Source: CAZEPJ01 sp964514105 (GTDB taxonomy: Bacteria > Desulfobacterota > Desulfocorpusculales > Desulfocorpusculum). Taken from it: a DNA stretch of 64,000 bases. The number at the start of each line of letters is the position of its first letter. The stretch's first letter is position 1. The notes beneath the pieces were generated by a model. That model saw only the letters and a program-made list of their open reading frames with translations. It made no database searches and was not told where the DNA came from. The stretch is taken from assembly GCA_964514105.1 (NCBI GenBank), contig CAZEPJ010000014.1:1-64000 (forward strand). Reading direction: 5' to 3'. Below, piece after piece: positions 49,471 through 58,302 of this stretch. Made by a program: the position numbers and the translations under genes.

Positions 49471-50001
49471 GGCCGCGCGACCCGAGGGAGGGATGTGGAC
49501 GGTTACCCGATCATTGCCACGGGGCTGATCTCACTGTGCGTCGGGTTTCTGGCCGGACGGCTCTGGGGCCATCGGTGGAAACGCGAGGCCGACTACCTGA
49601 AGAAACAGCTGGATGAGACCGAGCGGCTGCTGGACGGACTGGCCTGGATCGGAGGCAGCCACCGTCCCGAGCCCCAGGTCACGGCCCAGGAAAACCCCCC
49701 CGGGCCCCAGCCGGCCACCCGCGCGGAACTGGAGAACACGCAGAACGTGGGCGTGACCCAGCCCCCCGAGACCCCGTCTCCTGCCAAGCGCAGGGTGCGC
49801 GTCACGCGGATCCTGGGGAAAAAAGACGGGGTCCAGAGGAACGAATCGTTCGAGGGGCTGGAGGAAGCCCTGCCCATGGTGGGCAAGCGCTACTGCGTGT
49901 CCACGGACCACGACACGGTGATCCGCTCCTCCACGGTCATCCAGGTCGCCTCGGGCTACTTCATGACCCGCAACTCCGTGTACAGGGTCGACCCGCTCTG
50001 A
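49471..50001 (+). CDS. Membrane-anchored protein with a recurrent beta-rich domain (copy 3 of 3)
   Basis: This is a protein of about 176 residues. An N-terminal helix (IIATGLISLCVGFLAGRLWG) anchors a charged helical stretch and a Pro-rich linker. The last 65 residues match the domain seen at 7961-8221 and 38636-39124: RVTRI, GKRYCVSTDHD, VIRSSTVIQV, TRNSVYRVD. The start is uncertain: GTG 49495 has GGGAGG very close; ATG 49471 lacks a Shine-Dalgarno. The context is the exopolysaccharide locus but no function is assigned. Confidence 0.65.
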   Translation, partial: GRATRGRDVDGYPIIATGLISLCVGFLAGRLWGHRWKREADYLKKQLDETERLLDGLAWIGGSHRPEPQVTAQENPPGPQPATRAELENTQNVGVTQPPETPSPAKRRVRVTRILGKKDGVQRNESFEGLEEALPMVGKRYCVSTDHDTVIRSSTVIQVASGYFMTRNSVYRVDPL

Positions 50002-50034
50002 CCCCTGTTGCCCGGCGCCATGCCGGCCCGGCCC

Positions 50035-50331
50035 TCACCATTTCTCCATGAGCTCGCCCATGGTCTTGCCCGGCCTGAGCTTGCCCTGGTAGTTGATGAA
50101 GGTCTCCACCTTGACGGGCTCGAACTGCTTCTTGGGGACCGAGGTGGCCTCCTGGTGCCAGAGCCACATGTGTCCCTCCACCGTGTCCAGGATGAGGACG
50201 TTGGGCAGCTCCCGGATCGACCCCGGCTGGAGAAGGATCGCCTGGTACCGACCGGGGCTCTGGGCCTCGACGGAAACGGCCATGCAAGTGCCGCAAAGGA
50301 CCGCTGCCAGGACCACCACGAGTGCTTTCAT
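50035..50331 (-). CDS. Small secreted protein of unknown function
   Basis: This is a 98-residue protein with a clear signal peptide (ALVVVLAAVLCGTCMAVSVEA). The mature part has beta-like pattern GRYQAILLQPGSIRELPNVLILDT and WLWHQEAT. GGGAGG precedes ATG 50331. I do not recognise the family. It lies convergent with the 176-residue membrane gene and upstream, on the same strand, is a 500-bp gap. Confidence 0.7.
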   Translation of the reverse strand: MKALVVVLAAVLCGTCMAVSVEAQSPGRYQAILLQPGSIRELPNVLILDTVEGHMWLWHQEATSVPKKQFEPVKVETFINYQGKLRPGKTMGELMEKW

Positions 50332-50832
50332 GCGCGCCTCCCGAATCTCGTCATCTTCCGTCCCTCACGGCCCCGGCCCAGCGCGTTTCCCGAAGGTGCC
50401 GGGAAGCCCGTGCTTCGATCCCAGGGCAATTTAACGCACATGGCATCCGGTCTTGGCCCACTTTCCGACTCAATCCGGCCGCTGGCGCTCTTTCCCCCAA
50501 GACACCAAGGCCGCTCCCTGGAGCGCCCCCACCGCCCGGCCGGAACTCCCCCTCCAATCAATCCCGCCCCAGGGGGCCACCATATCCATTCGCCCCTCGT
50601 TTCCCCCTCCCCCCCCAACTTGGGCATCACCATCCGTGTGTGCCCAAGCGGTCCGCTTTTCTCGTCGTCCACCCGTTTGCTTTGTCAGGAAGATGCCCTG
50701 CCCGGTTCAAGGATCCCCGCGATCCGCCTCCTTACCCTGATGTTCTTGGCCCTGGGATTCGCATCGCCTTCGGCAAGGGATTCCGACGGCCCGCCAAGGG
50801 ACGATCCGACCGCGCGCCGGCTCACGACCCCT
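50332..50832. other. Intergenic region, no gene supported
   Basis: This stretch of about 500 bp separates the small secreted gene from the BY-kinase gene. The open frames seen in it have no start signals, gene-like composition or similarity I recognise. Confidence 0.5.
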
Positions 50833-51717
50833 TCACCGCTTGCCCTTGGCCGGCTTCCCCCCGTACGGTTCGCCCCCGTAGTACGCCTTGTACGCGTACC
50901 CGTAAATGCGGGACGTGAGGTGCTGGGAGTCGTTGAGGATGAGGCCCAGGATCTTGTCTTTGGGCAGGAGGGTCAGGGAGTCCTTGACGGCGTTGCGCGG
51001 GGTCATATCGTGCCGCACCACGAACACGATCCCCTGAACCAGCTTGGCCAGCACGGCCGGCTCGTTGGTCAGGATCGTCGGGGTCGCGTCCAGCAGGGTG
51101 AGCGGCCCGTCCTCCGTCTCGTTTGCCGCCCGTATGAGGTCGGCCATGCGGGGCGAGGAGATGAGCTCGATGGGGTTCTTCTTGCGCCCCCCCCCCGGGA
51201 TGCACTGCAGTCGGGGGATGTCCGTGGGGCGAACCACGGCCGACAGCTCCGCCTCGCCGTTGAGGTACTCCGAGAGCCCAGGCCCCTGGGGCACGCCGAA
51301 GTATTGGTGAAGGGTCGGGTTTCGAACGTCGCAGTCTACCAGAAGCACCGAGTCGTTCAGCCCCTGGGCCACGCTCACGGCCAGGTTGGCCGCGATGAAG
51401 GACTTGCCCTCGCCGGCGATGGCGCTCGTGACCATCACGCTTCGGGGGGGGACGGGCCTGCGGGCGTTGTGAAGGAGGTGGGTGCGGATCCGCTTGATCT
51501 GCTCCACGATGGGGGAGTCCGGCTGGTTGTGGACGACCAGCATGGGGCTCACGCGCCTCGCCCCGGGCCTCTCGGGCTGGATCATGAGGGGAAGGACCGG
51601 GGCCTCGGCCCGCGCGTTTCCGGCATCGCCCCCCGCTGCGGCCGCGTCCTTGACCTGCGAAGGGGCTTCGCCCCGCTCCCGCTCCGCCTTCTGCAAAGCC
51701 TCAAACACCTTGCTCAT
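50833..51717 (-). CDS. Bacterial tyrosine kinase of the exosortase/EPS locus
   Basis: This is a 294-residue cytoplasmic BY-kinase. Walker A is AIAGEGKSFIAANLA, Walker A' is LLVDCDVRNPTLHQYFG and Walker B LLDATPT. The C-terminus has a Tyr cluster (YGYAYKAYYGGEPYGG) for autophosphorylation. N-terminal MSKVFEALQKAERER is typical of CpsD/EpsG-like proteins of XrtA loci. It would work with the Wzz protein encoded at 53027-54571. Confidence 0.87.
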   Translation of the reverse strand: MSKVFEALQKAERERGEAPSQVKDAAAAGGDAGNARAEAPVLPLMIQPERPGARRVSPMLVVHNQPDSPIVEQIKRIRTHLLHNARRPVPPRSVMVTSAIAGEGKSFIAANLAVSVAQGLNDSVLLVDCDVRNPTLHQYFGVPQGPGLSEYLNGEAELSAVVRPTDIPRLQCIPGGGRKKNPIELISSPRMADLIRAANETEDGPLTLLDATPTILTNEPAVLAKLVQGIVFVVRHDMTPRNAVKDSLTLLPKDKILGLILNDSQHLTSRIYGYAYKAYYGGEPYGGKPAKGKR

Positions 51718-51779
51718 GGACCCATCCTTCTGTCACCGCCGCAGACCGGGATTCGTGGGCCGTTCTTGTGGTTCGTTTC

Positions 51780-51935
51780 ACAACCCGTGATTGGCGACCG
51801 TGATACGTGTCTGTCGTTTGTTTTCGTATGCCATGGTTGGGCGCCTGCGCTGCGTGGTTCGAGTCCGTATCAAGCCCCCCAACCCACCGAACCCAACCAA
51901 CTCAAGCAACGCAAGCAACCCCTACTCCCTCTCCC
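51780..51935. repeat. Dispersed repeat in the EPS operon, copy 1
   Basis: The segment shares a long match with 54595-54722: CGACCGTGAT, TTCGT and GTTGGGCG, then CAAGCCCCCCAACCCACCG and a run of heptads ACCCAAGC. Both copies lie in gaps of the same minus-strand operon. No ORF is supported. Confidence 0.7.
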
Positions 51936-51938
51936 GCT

Positions 51939-52979
51939 CTACACCCCCGAGCCCAGACCCCACTTGGAGAGGATCTCCTGGAGCCCCCGGGCCACGGGCT
52001 CGGGCACCTGACGGGGAAAGATCATGGCCAGGGCCACCGCCGCCACCAGGGCCGCGCCCCCGGCCAGACCCAGGCGCACGGACCATCGCAGCAGATGCGC
52101 CCGCGCATGGCCGCGGCCGTCCAAGGCCCCTTCCTCGCGGATCCGTTGCCGCTTCTTCCCGGCCGATACCAGCCTTTCCCCCTCCAGGTCCGCGATCACG
52201 TCCCGGATCACGGCGTCATCGACCTGCCGCTTCTCCTCGGCGTACCCGGTCAGCAGGGCGTTGTCGCACACCACGTTGATGAGCCTGGGGATGCCCCCCG
52301 CGTACTTGTGGATCCTTCCCACGGCCTTTTCGGTGAACAGCGGCGCGCCGTGGCGGCCGGCCACCGCAAGGCGCCGCTCGATGTACTCCCGGGTCTCCCG
52401 CCCGCTCAGTGGATTGAGCACGCAGCGCAGGCTGATGCGCTGTTTGAACGGGGCCGCGCTTCGGTAATTGAGAATCTGGTGCAGTTCGGGCTGTCCGGCG
52501 AGGATCACCTGGAGGAGCTTGTCATGGGCCGTCTCCAGATTCATGAGCATTCGAACCTCCTCCATGAGGGGGAGGCTCAGGTTGTGGGCCTCGTCCAGAA
52601 CCAAAAGGGCCCGATCGCCCCTCTCGGCCGTCTCCAGGAGGAAGGCATTGAGTTTGTCCAGAAACTGCCCCTTGCTCCCCGACCTGGCCTTGAGCCCGAA
52701 ATCCGCGGCCACCAGGCGGAAGAAGTCCGTGGGGCTCAGTTTGGGGTTGAAGAGGTATGCCGAGCGGGTCCTGGGGTCGAGCACCTGAAGGAGCGACCTG
52801 AGCAGGAGGGTCTTCCCCGTGCCCACCTCTCCGGTCAGCACCATGAGGCCCTTCTTCTCCTTCACGCCGTACAGCAGGGTGGCGAAGGCCTCCTTGTGCT
52901 GGCTGCTGGCGTACAGGAAATGGGGGTCGGGCGTGATCTCGAAGGGCTTCCGCTCAAGGCCGTAGAATTCCTCGTACAT
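51939..52979 (-). CDS. ExeA-like AAA ATPase of the exosortase/EPS locus
   Basis: This is a 346-residue protein. It opens MYEEFYGLERKPFEITPDPHFLY, the ExeA/XrtA-associated ATPase signature. Walker A is GEVGTGKT, Walker B is ALLVLDEAHNL. After the AAA domain (about 270 residues) comes a single hydrophobic helix near the C-terminus (LAGGAALVAAVALAMIF). Such ATPases occur next to exosortase polysaccharide genes. ATG 52979 follows GGAGAAG. Confidence 0.87.
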   Translation of the reverse strand: MYEEFYGLERKPFEITPDPHFLYASSQHKEAFATLLYGVKEKKGLMVLTGEVGTGKTLLLRSLLQVLDPRTRSAYLFNPKLSPTDFFRLVAADFGLKARSGSKGQFLDKLNAFLLETAERGDRALLVLDEAHNLSLPLMEEVRMLMNLETAHDKLLQVILAGQPELHQILNYRSAAPFKQRISLRCVLNPLSGRETREYIERRLAVAGRHGAPLFTEKAVGRIHKYAGGIPRLINVVCDNALLTGYAEEKRQVDDAVIRDVIADLEGERLVSAGKKRQRIREEGALDGRGHARAHLLRWSVRLGLAGGAALVAAVALAMIFPRQVPEPVARGLQEILSKWGLGSGV

Positions 52980-53026
52980 GGGATCGGTTCTTCTCCACCG
53001 TGGCGCGCCCCCCGGGGAGACGGGGC

Positions 53027-54571
53027 TCACGCGCTTCGGGCCCTCCTGGTGGCCGCCGAGCTCCGGGTCCTGCCGCCCCCGGCCTTCCCCACGGTCTCGA
53101 TCCTGGGGATCACGGCCAGCACCTGCAGCCCGCTGAAGGCCGCCAGGTCCTCGGGGTCCTTGAACGAGCGGTCCAAGTACTCTTGGAGGAGGGCCAGGCC
53201 CAGCCCGGCCCCCAGGCCGCAGGCCAGGGACAGGGCGATGAGCTTTAGGATGTCGGGCTTCCACGGTTTGACGGGGACCTGCGCGGGATCGATGACCCGG
53301 AACTGCTCTCCTTGCTGGCGCTGCTCCATGGCCTTGGCCTGCTCCGACTCCAGCTTCTTGGCCAGGAGCGACTCGTAAGACTTCTTGGTGTTCTCGTAGT
53401 CCCGGGCCAGGGCGGTCATCTCCTGCTCGCGCCTGGGCGTATTCTCGATGCGCTGCTCGTGCTCGCGGATGCGCGCCCGGATCTTCTCCTCCTCGCCCCG
53501 GAGGTGCCGGATCTCCGAGTCCACGGCGGCGAGCTGAGCCTGGAGGCCGGCGATCATGGTGTCCAGCTGCCCGGTCTGGCCCCGGGCCGTTCGAATCTGG
53601 CGGGCGGGCCGATCCGGCGAAGACGCCCCCGAGGCCCTTGGACCCCCCGCCTGCGCCCCCTCTTCCTCCAGCCGCTTCTTCAGGGCCATCACCTCGGGAT
53701 GTCTGTCCGTGTACTTGGCGCGGAGCCTGGCCAGGGCATCCTGCAGGGTCTCCCTTCCCGACTGGGGCGCCTCCACGATGACGGGCTCACCGGTTCCTTC
53801 GGTGGAGGCGAACTTCCTCAGCTCGGCCACCTGGTTGATGTACAGGACCTTGCGATCCTCGGCCGACCGGATGCTGTCGCTGATCCGCTGGTGCTGGAGC
53901 TGGAGCTGCTGGAGCACGCCCAGATTGGCCTGCATCTGCTCCGGGAGCTCCCCCATGTGCCTGGTCTTGAACGCAGTGATCTGTTTTTCCAGCCCCTCGA
54001 GCTGGGCCTCCGTCTTCTTCAACTGGTCGGCCAGGAAGGCTGCGGTCCCCTCGGCCTGCTGCTCCCGCAGCTTGAGGTTCTGCTCCACGAAGAGGGAGGC
54101 GAGCCGGTTGGTCACCATGGCCACTGTCTTGGGCTCGGGTCCCGAGAAATAGACCTCGAAGGCGTCCTTCTTGTCCCGCTTGGCCGCGCCGGTCCCTCCC
54201 TTGACCTGGATGTCGATGTGCTTGCGCATCAGCTCGATGACCTCTTCCTGGGTCAGTTTCTGGGACTCGGCCTTGTACAGGCCGAACTCGTCGATGACCC
54301 GCTGGAGGTTGGTCCGGCTCAGGATCTCCGTGCTGATGCTGTAGATGCGCTCGTCGATGGATTCGGTCACCGTGGCGCGGACATACTCGGTGGGGACGCG
54401 CTGCCGGACCAGGAGGATCAACGTGTTGGCCTGGTACACCTTGGGCAGGTGCATCACGATGCCGATGCCCGCGGCGCTGACCAAGACGAAGGGGATCAGG
54501 ATCCACCACTTGCGCCGCCACGCCATGGCGAGGTAGTCCTCGGGCCTCAGAGGCCTCGCAAGGTTCAACAT
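53027..54571 (-). CDS. Wzz-type chain-length determinant protein
   Basis: This is a 514-residue inner-membrane protein. It opens with EDYLAMAWRRKWWILIPF, with the first helix at about 22-40; a long coiled-coil region follows (EQNLKLREQQAEGTAAFLADQLKK) and a second helix lies at about 455-475 (IALSLACGLGAGLGLALL). It controls the length of an exopolysaccharide. Gene order with EpsE upstream and ATPase downstream is that of an XrtA locus. Confidence 0.88.
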   Translation of the reverse strand: MLNLARPLRPEDYLAMAWRRKWWILIPFVLVSAAGIGIVMHLPKVYQANTLILLVRQRVPTEYVRATVTESIDERIYSISTEILSRTNLQRVIDEFGLYKAESQKLTQEEVIELMRKHIDIQVKGGTGAAKRDKKDAFEVYFSGPEPKTVAMVTNRLASLFVEQNLKLREQQAEGTAAFLADQLKKTEAQLEGLEKQITAFKTRHMGELPEQMQANLGVLQQLQLQHQRISDSIRSAEDRKVLYINQVAELRKFASTEGTGEPVIVEAPQSGRETLQDALARLRAKYTDRHPEVMALKKRLEEEGAQAGGPRASGASSPDRPARQIRTARGQTGQLDTMIAGLQAQLAAVDSEIRHLRGEEEKIRARIREHEQRIENTPRREQEMTALARDYENTKKSYESLLAKKLESEQAKAMEQRQQGEQFRVIDPAQVPVKPWKPDILKLIALSLACGLGAGLGLALLQEYLDRSFKDPEDLAAFSGLQVLAVIPRIETVGKAGGGRTRSSAATRRARSA

Positions 54572-54594
54572 GGGTCATGCCCCTCGTACACGGG

Positions 54595-54722
54595 AAATGC
54601 GTGATTCGTGACCGTGATTCGCGTCTGTGGTTCGTTTTCGTGTACCATCGTTGGGCGTTCGGCGCGTGAACTGCGTGGTCCGTGTCAAGCCCCCCAACCC
54701 ACCGAACCCAAGCAACCCGCGC
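54595..54722. repeat. Dispersed repeat in the EPS operon, copy 2
   Basis: This is the second clear copy of the element at 51780-51935, located between the Wzz and EpsE-like genes. A weaker relative lies at 21060-21180. Confidence 0.7.
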
Positions 54723-54729
54723 CCCGCCC

Positions 54730-55314
54730 CTACGGCACCACGATGGTGTCCCCGGACCTGAGGATCACGTTGTCAGCCAGCGTGTCCCCCGAAACCACGT
54801 CCTTGTAATGGATGACCCTTCGGCGCTGCTTGTCGCCGTCCCGGGTGATGAGCACGGTCTTGCTGGATGCCCACTCGTTGAGCCCCCCGGCCATGGCGAT
54901 GGCCTGCAGATAGGTCAGCTCCGTGCTCGACTCGTACGTCCCCGGTTTGGTGACGTTCCCCAGGACGTAGACCTTGAACTTCCTGGGCTCCTTGATGATG
55001 ACCGAGACCTGGGGCTCTCCCACGAACTCCTTGAGCTTCTCTGCGATGACCTTCTTGAGCTCGGGCGGCGTCAGGCCGGCGGCCCGCACATCGTCGATGA
55101 GCGGGAGCGAGATCTTGCCGTCTCCCCGGACCAGCACCTCCCGGGTCAGGTCCGTCTCCTTCCAGATGTGGATCTCCAGCTTGTCCTCGGGCCCGATGAC
55201 GTAGGTGTCGTCCGCGCCGGATCCCCTGGAAGGGCCCTGCGCCGACGCCGCTGAGACCAGCATGAGCGTCGCGAGGAGAGCAATGACCCCCAGTCCCTTG
55301 CCGACTTTGGCCAT
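54730..55314 (-). CDS. Polysaccharide export protein (EpsE/Wza-like)
   Basis: This is a 194-residue periplasmic protein with a signal peptide (VIALLATLMLVSAASA-Q). A Poly_export domain (YVIGPEDKLEIHIWKE; GDGKISLPLIDDVRAAGLTPPEL) is followed by an SLBB block (FKVYVLGNVTKPGTY). It lacks a lipobox, so it is not lipidated in the usual Wza way. It is the first gene of the minus-strand EPS operon. GGGAAGG precedes ATG 55314. Confidence 0.88.
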   Translation of the reverse strand: MAKVGKGLGVIALLATLMLVSAASAQGPSRGSGADDTYVIGPEDKLEIHIWKETDLTREVLVRGDGKISLPLIDDVRAAGLTPPELKKVIAEKLKEFVGEPQVSVIIKEPRKFKVYVLGNVTKPGTYESSTELTYLQAIAMAGGLNEWASSKTVLITRDGDKQRRRVIHYKDVVSGDTLADNVILRSGDTIVVP

Positions 55315-55449
55315 GGCGCCTTCCCCTTTTCCATGTCGTGTGTATCCGCCCCAGGCAACCCCAAGCGACGGCCTTTCCCAGGGCCTCCGCCCTTGGGGAG
55401 ACATCCCGTGCCCGGCCTTATTTATTTGTTTTTCCTTCATGAATTCGTA

Positions 55450-55477
55450 ATCTCCCAGAATTTTCCCTGGGAGTCAA
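55450..55477 (-). promoter_or_regulatory. Promoter region of the EPS operon with an inverted repeat
   Basis: On the minus strand TTGACT precedes a CTCCCAG-N8-CTGGGAG inverted repeat that lies between the -35 and a possible -10 (AGATTA). The symmetrical 7-bp arms would suit a repressor or activator. Confidence 0.5.
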
Positions 55478-55650
55478 TCAAAACTTACCGGATTCCGACC
55501 TCAGGAAATCCCTGACTTCCCCGGCCGCCCACCGCGATCCGGGCCATGGTGAGACACAGGGCATGTCCCGTTACCCCCGAGCCGGCAAGGAGATGCCCTC
55601 CAGAATCTTAACAGGTTTCGGAGGAAATGGCGCAGATATGTTGAAAAGAC
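55478..55650. other. Divergent regulatory gap between EPS operon and outer-membrane gene
   Basis: This 402-bp gap (55315-55716) holds the minus-strand EPS promoter and a plus-strand promoter. The central part has no gene I can support. Confidence 0.5.
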
Positions 55651-55679
55651 TTGCAAAACATGTCCGAATGCGGTATTGA
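55651..55679 (+). promoter_or_regulatory. Promoter of the outer-membrane barrel gene
   Basis: TTGCAA (55651-55656) and TATTGA (55674-55679) are 17 bp apart. It is embedded between ATGTT and AACAT inverted half-sites. Confidence 0.65.
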
Positions 55680-55716
55680 AGCATGGGGGCGTCTTGCGCG
55701 CCCCAGAGGGGTGCTC

Positions 55717-57018
55717 ATGGGATTGCGGCGCCGGCCGATCAGGAATTGGGCGGGGGGCTTGAGCGGCGTGTGCCTCGCCCTTCCGCTCCTGTGGGCGGGC
55801 CCTGCCCATGCCGACTACCGGGTCGAGTGGCACGCCGACGCCACGCTTCAGGAGCGCTTCGACGACAACCTGAACCTGGCCCCTTCGGACCCCGTCTGGG
55901 ACTTGATCACCACCGTGTCCCCCGGGGGCGATCTCTTGGTCGAATCCAGGACCGGCCGCCTCTTGCTCGAGTATTACCTGGACGCCAACTTTTACGCCAG
56001 GAACCCCGTGCTCGACTACCTGGGCCACCGGGCCAATCTCGACCTGACCCAGTCCCTGTCGCGCCACGTCAAGTTCCAGCTTCGGGAGACCTTCACCAAG
56101 TCCGACAGCCCCCGGGAGGCCGCGGTGCCCGCCGAGGCCCCTGCACCCGGAGACGTGAGGCCCACCGAGTTCCTCATCGGGACCCGCCTGGAAAGGCGCC
56201 AGTACATGCGCAATAACATCAACCCCACCCTCACCTGGGAATACGGCTCTGACGACTCCCTGCGCCTCGGATATCGCAACGAGCTGTTCCGAGAGGACGA
56301 CACCCCGGCTTCGGACAAACGGGACACGGCCACCATCACCTGGACCCACTGGTTCGGGCCCCAGTACGGGGTCCTCCTCAACGTGGACTACCTCAAGACC
56401 CATTTCTGGAGCTCTTCCGATTACGACGGCCAGGACGGGCTGGCCACCTTCACCCACAAGTTAAACCCCCACACCGCGGTCTTCGTCCAGGGCGGGGTCA
56501 GCAACCGCACGTACAAGGACGAGACCCCCAACTACCAGGTGTACAAGGGGAGCCTGGGGGTGGAACACGCCTTTAACCAGGCCATCACAGGGCGGCTTCG
56601 GGCAGGGTATTACTACCAGGTCCCCGAGGAGGGCAAGGCCGATGCCAAGCCCGAGGGGGAGGCCTCGGTCACGGCCAGATGGCGCCGCCTGACGGGCACC
56701 GCCTTTGTCAAGACCGGGTACACGGAAAGCGCCCTGGACTCGGAAAACCTGGGCTTCACCCAATACGCCAGCGCCGGGATGGCCTTCCGGTACCAGGTCT
56801 TCCAGTATGTCGCCCTGTTCTGCGACGGGTCGTACAACCGCTACGACCTGCCCACCACGGGGATCGAGGACCGCTGGCAGGTTCGAACCGGGATGGAGGC
56901 TCGGCTCTTTCGGTGGCTCACCGGCTCCCTGGACTTCTTCCATCAGGAAAGCCTGACCGAGACCACCTCCAACTACCGAAACAACCAGATCACCTTCCGC
57001 CTAACGGCCCGATACTGA
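55717..57018 (+). CDS. Outer-membrane beta-barrel protein of the exosortase locus
   Basis: This is a 433-residue exported protein. The signal peptide ends PLLWAGPAHA-D and the mature chain has strands of alternating residues throughout, ending with RLTARY, an aromatic C-terminal residue typical of outer-membrane insertion. The family is the XrtA-associated putative outer-membrane barrel (similar to TIGR03016 by pattern). It could export or assemble the polysaccharide. AGAGGGG precedes ATG 55717. Confidence 0.82.
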   Translation: MGLRRRPIRNWAGGLSGVCLALPLLWAGPAHADYRVEWHADATLQERFDDNLNLAPSDPVWDLITTVSPGGDLLVESRTGRLLLEYYLDANFYARNPVLDYLGHRANLDLTQSLSRHVKFQLRETFTKSDSPREAAVPAEAPAPGDVRPTEFLIGTRLERRQYMRNNINPTLTWEYGSDDSLRLGYRNELFREDDTPASDKRDTATITWTHWFGPQYGVLLNVDYLKTHFWSSSDYDGQDGLATFTHKLNPHTAVFVQGGVSNRTYKDETPNYQVYKGSLGVEHAFNQAITGRLRAGYYYQVPEEGKADAKPEGEASVTARWRRLTGTAFVKTGYTESALDSENLGFTQYASAGMAFRYQVFQYVALFCDGSYNRYDLPTTGIEDRWQVRTGMEARLFRWLTGSLDFFHQESLTETTSNYRNNQITFRLTARY

Positions 57019-57257
57019 GATCCCCTGACACGCGGGGACCGGGCCGAGGGGCGGCGCGCGGGGCGTCCATCGGCATGGCACCGGCCCGGGCCGTTTCTTC
57101 TTTCGCGCGGCCGCAGGGTGATCCCGAGGCGATCCCGGCAAGTCGGAGCGCTGCCTGGCGAGGCCCGGCGCCAAGGGGCCTGTGAATTTTGACCCGGGCC
57201 GCCGGCTTCGCACAGGGAGCGCTGACACGGCCACTGGGGTCGCGGGCAAGGCACGCC
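57019..57257. other. Intergenic region before the exosortase operon
   Basis: The 360-bp gap (57019-57378) contains a GC-rich hairpin (GGCCCGGGCC followed by GTTTCTTCTTTC near 57085-57105), possibly the terminator of the barrel gene, then the exosortase promoter. I see no gene. Confidence 0.45.
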
Positions 57258-57286
57258 TTGGGATTTGCGGCCTTTGGCGTTACAAT
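57258..57286 (+). promoter_or_regulatory. Promoter of the exosortase-prsK-prsR-prsT operon
   Basis: TTGGGA (57258-57263) and TACAAT (57281-57286) are 17 bp apart. Confidence 0.65.
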
Positions 57287-57378
57287 CTCAGGGTCGGCCG
57301 ACCTGGCCCATCCGGAGCGGCCCGGCCCTTGCCCGGAGGACCCGGCGCCCGCGGGCCCGGTCGCCCAGAAGGATGCCC

Positions 57379-58302
57379 ATGCAGGTCACGGCGCACGTTG
57401 ACAAGAGGGACGTGCTCTTTCTCGCCTTCACGGCCGCCTTCGCCCTCGTCTTTCTGGATCTCTGGCGGGAGTTCTTCTCCTTCCTCCTGGGCTCGGGTCT
57501 GTACAACTACATGGTCCTCATCCCGGGGGTCAGCGCCTATCTCCTGATCTCCGACCGGCGGCGCCTCCGGGCCGCGGCCCGCAGCGCCGTGCCCCTGGGC
57601 GCAGCCCTGGCAGCGGCCGGGGCCCTGGGTCTGGCGGCGGCCCAGGCCCAGGGCGCATGGCCGGCCCCCGACGACCGTTTCTCCCTGGTGGGGGTCTCTT
57701 TGCTCCTGATCTGGGTCGGCGGGTTCGCGGCCATGTACGGGCCCAGGGCCCTGCGCGCGGCCATCTTCCCCCTGCTGTTCCTCCTCTTCATGGTTCCCGT
57801 TCCCGGCGGCGCCCTGGAAGGGGTGATCCGGTTTCTGCAGGTGGGGTCCACCGAGGCGGCCCACGCCCTTTTCGCCCTGAGCGGCGTCCCGGTCCTCCGG
57901 GAGGGGTTCGTGTTTCACCTGCCCGGCCAGAGCATCGAGGTGGCCCCCGAGTGCAGCGGCATCCGCTCGGGGATCTCCCTGGTGGTGACCTCCGTCCTGG
58001 CCGGCCACCTGTTCCTGCGCACCCTGGGGGGCAAGCTCGCCATGGCCGTGGCCACCCTCCCCGTCACCATGTTCAAGAACGGGGTGCGGATCGTCTCTCT
58101 CTCCCTCCTGGGGGTGTACGTGGATCCGCGCATCCTGCAAAGCGAACTGCACCGGAGCGGGGGCATCCCCTTCTTCGTGGTGGCCCTCCTCATGATGGTC
58201 CCCGTGTGGTGGGGGCTCCGGACCCTGGAGAAGCGACTGGGCGGCAAGGAGCCCGGCGCGCCGGCCGGGGGCACGGCGAAGGGGCCGGGAGGGGCGGAAT
58301 GA
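57379..58302 (+). CDS. Exosortase/archaeosortase family protein
   Basis: This is a 307-residue transpeptidase-like membrane protein with eight or so helices. The catalytic Cys is in EVAPECSGIRSG (about residue 193), the Arg in FKNGVRIVSLSLLG (about 236) and the His in HRSGGIPFF (about 257). It would cleave PEP-CTERM-type sorting signals. No fused EpsI domain follows. AAGG is spaced better for ATG 57379 than for ATG 57373. It is coupled (ATGA) to prsK. The sub-type is not settled. Confidence 0.88.
   Translation: MQVTAHVDKRDVLFLAFTAAFALVFLDLWREFFSFLLGSGLYNYMVLIPGVSAYLLISDRRRLRAAARSAVPLGAALAAAGALGLAAAQAQGAWPAPDDRFSLVGVSLLLIWVGGFAAMYGPRALRAAIFPLLFLLFMVPVPGGALEGVIRFLQVGSTEAAHALFALSGVPVLREGFVFHLPGQSIEVAPECSGIRSGISLVVTSVLAGHLFLRTLGGKLAMAVATLPVTMFKNGVRIVSLSLLGVYVDPRILQSELHRSGGIPFFVVALLMMVPVWWGLRTLEKRLGGKEPGAPAGGTAKGPGGAE

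Noticed and set aside
50328..50672. Minus-strand open frame of 114 codons in the gap before the BY-kinase
   Set aside because: No Shine-Dalgarno, Gly/Trp/Arg-rich random composition.
55440..55716. Sigma54 (-24/-12) promoter for genes regulated by PrsR
   Set aside because: I looked for GG-N10-GC with TGGCA/TTGC in this gap and upstream of the FN3 genes and found no good match; only sigma70-like elements are seen.
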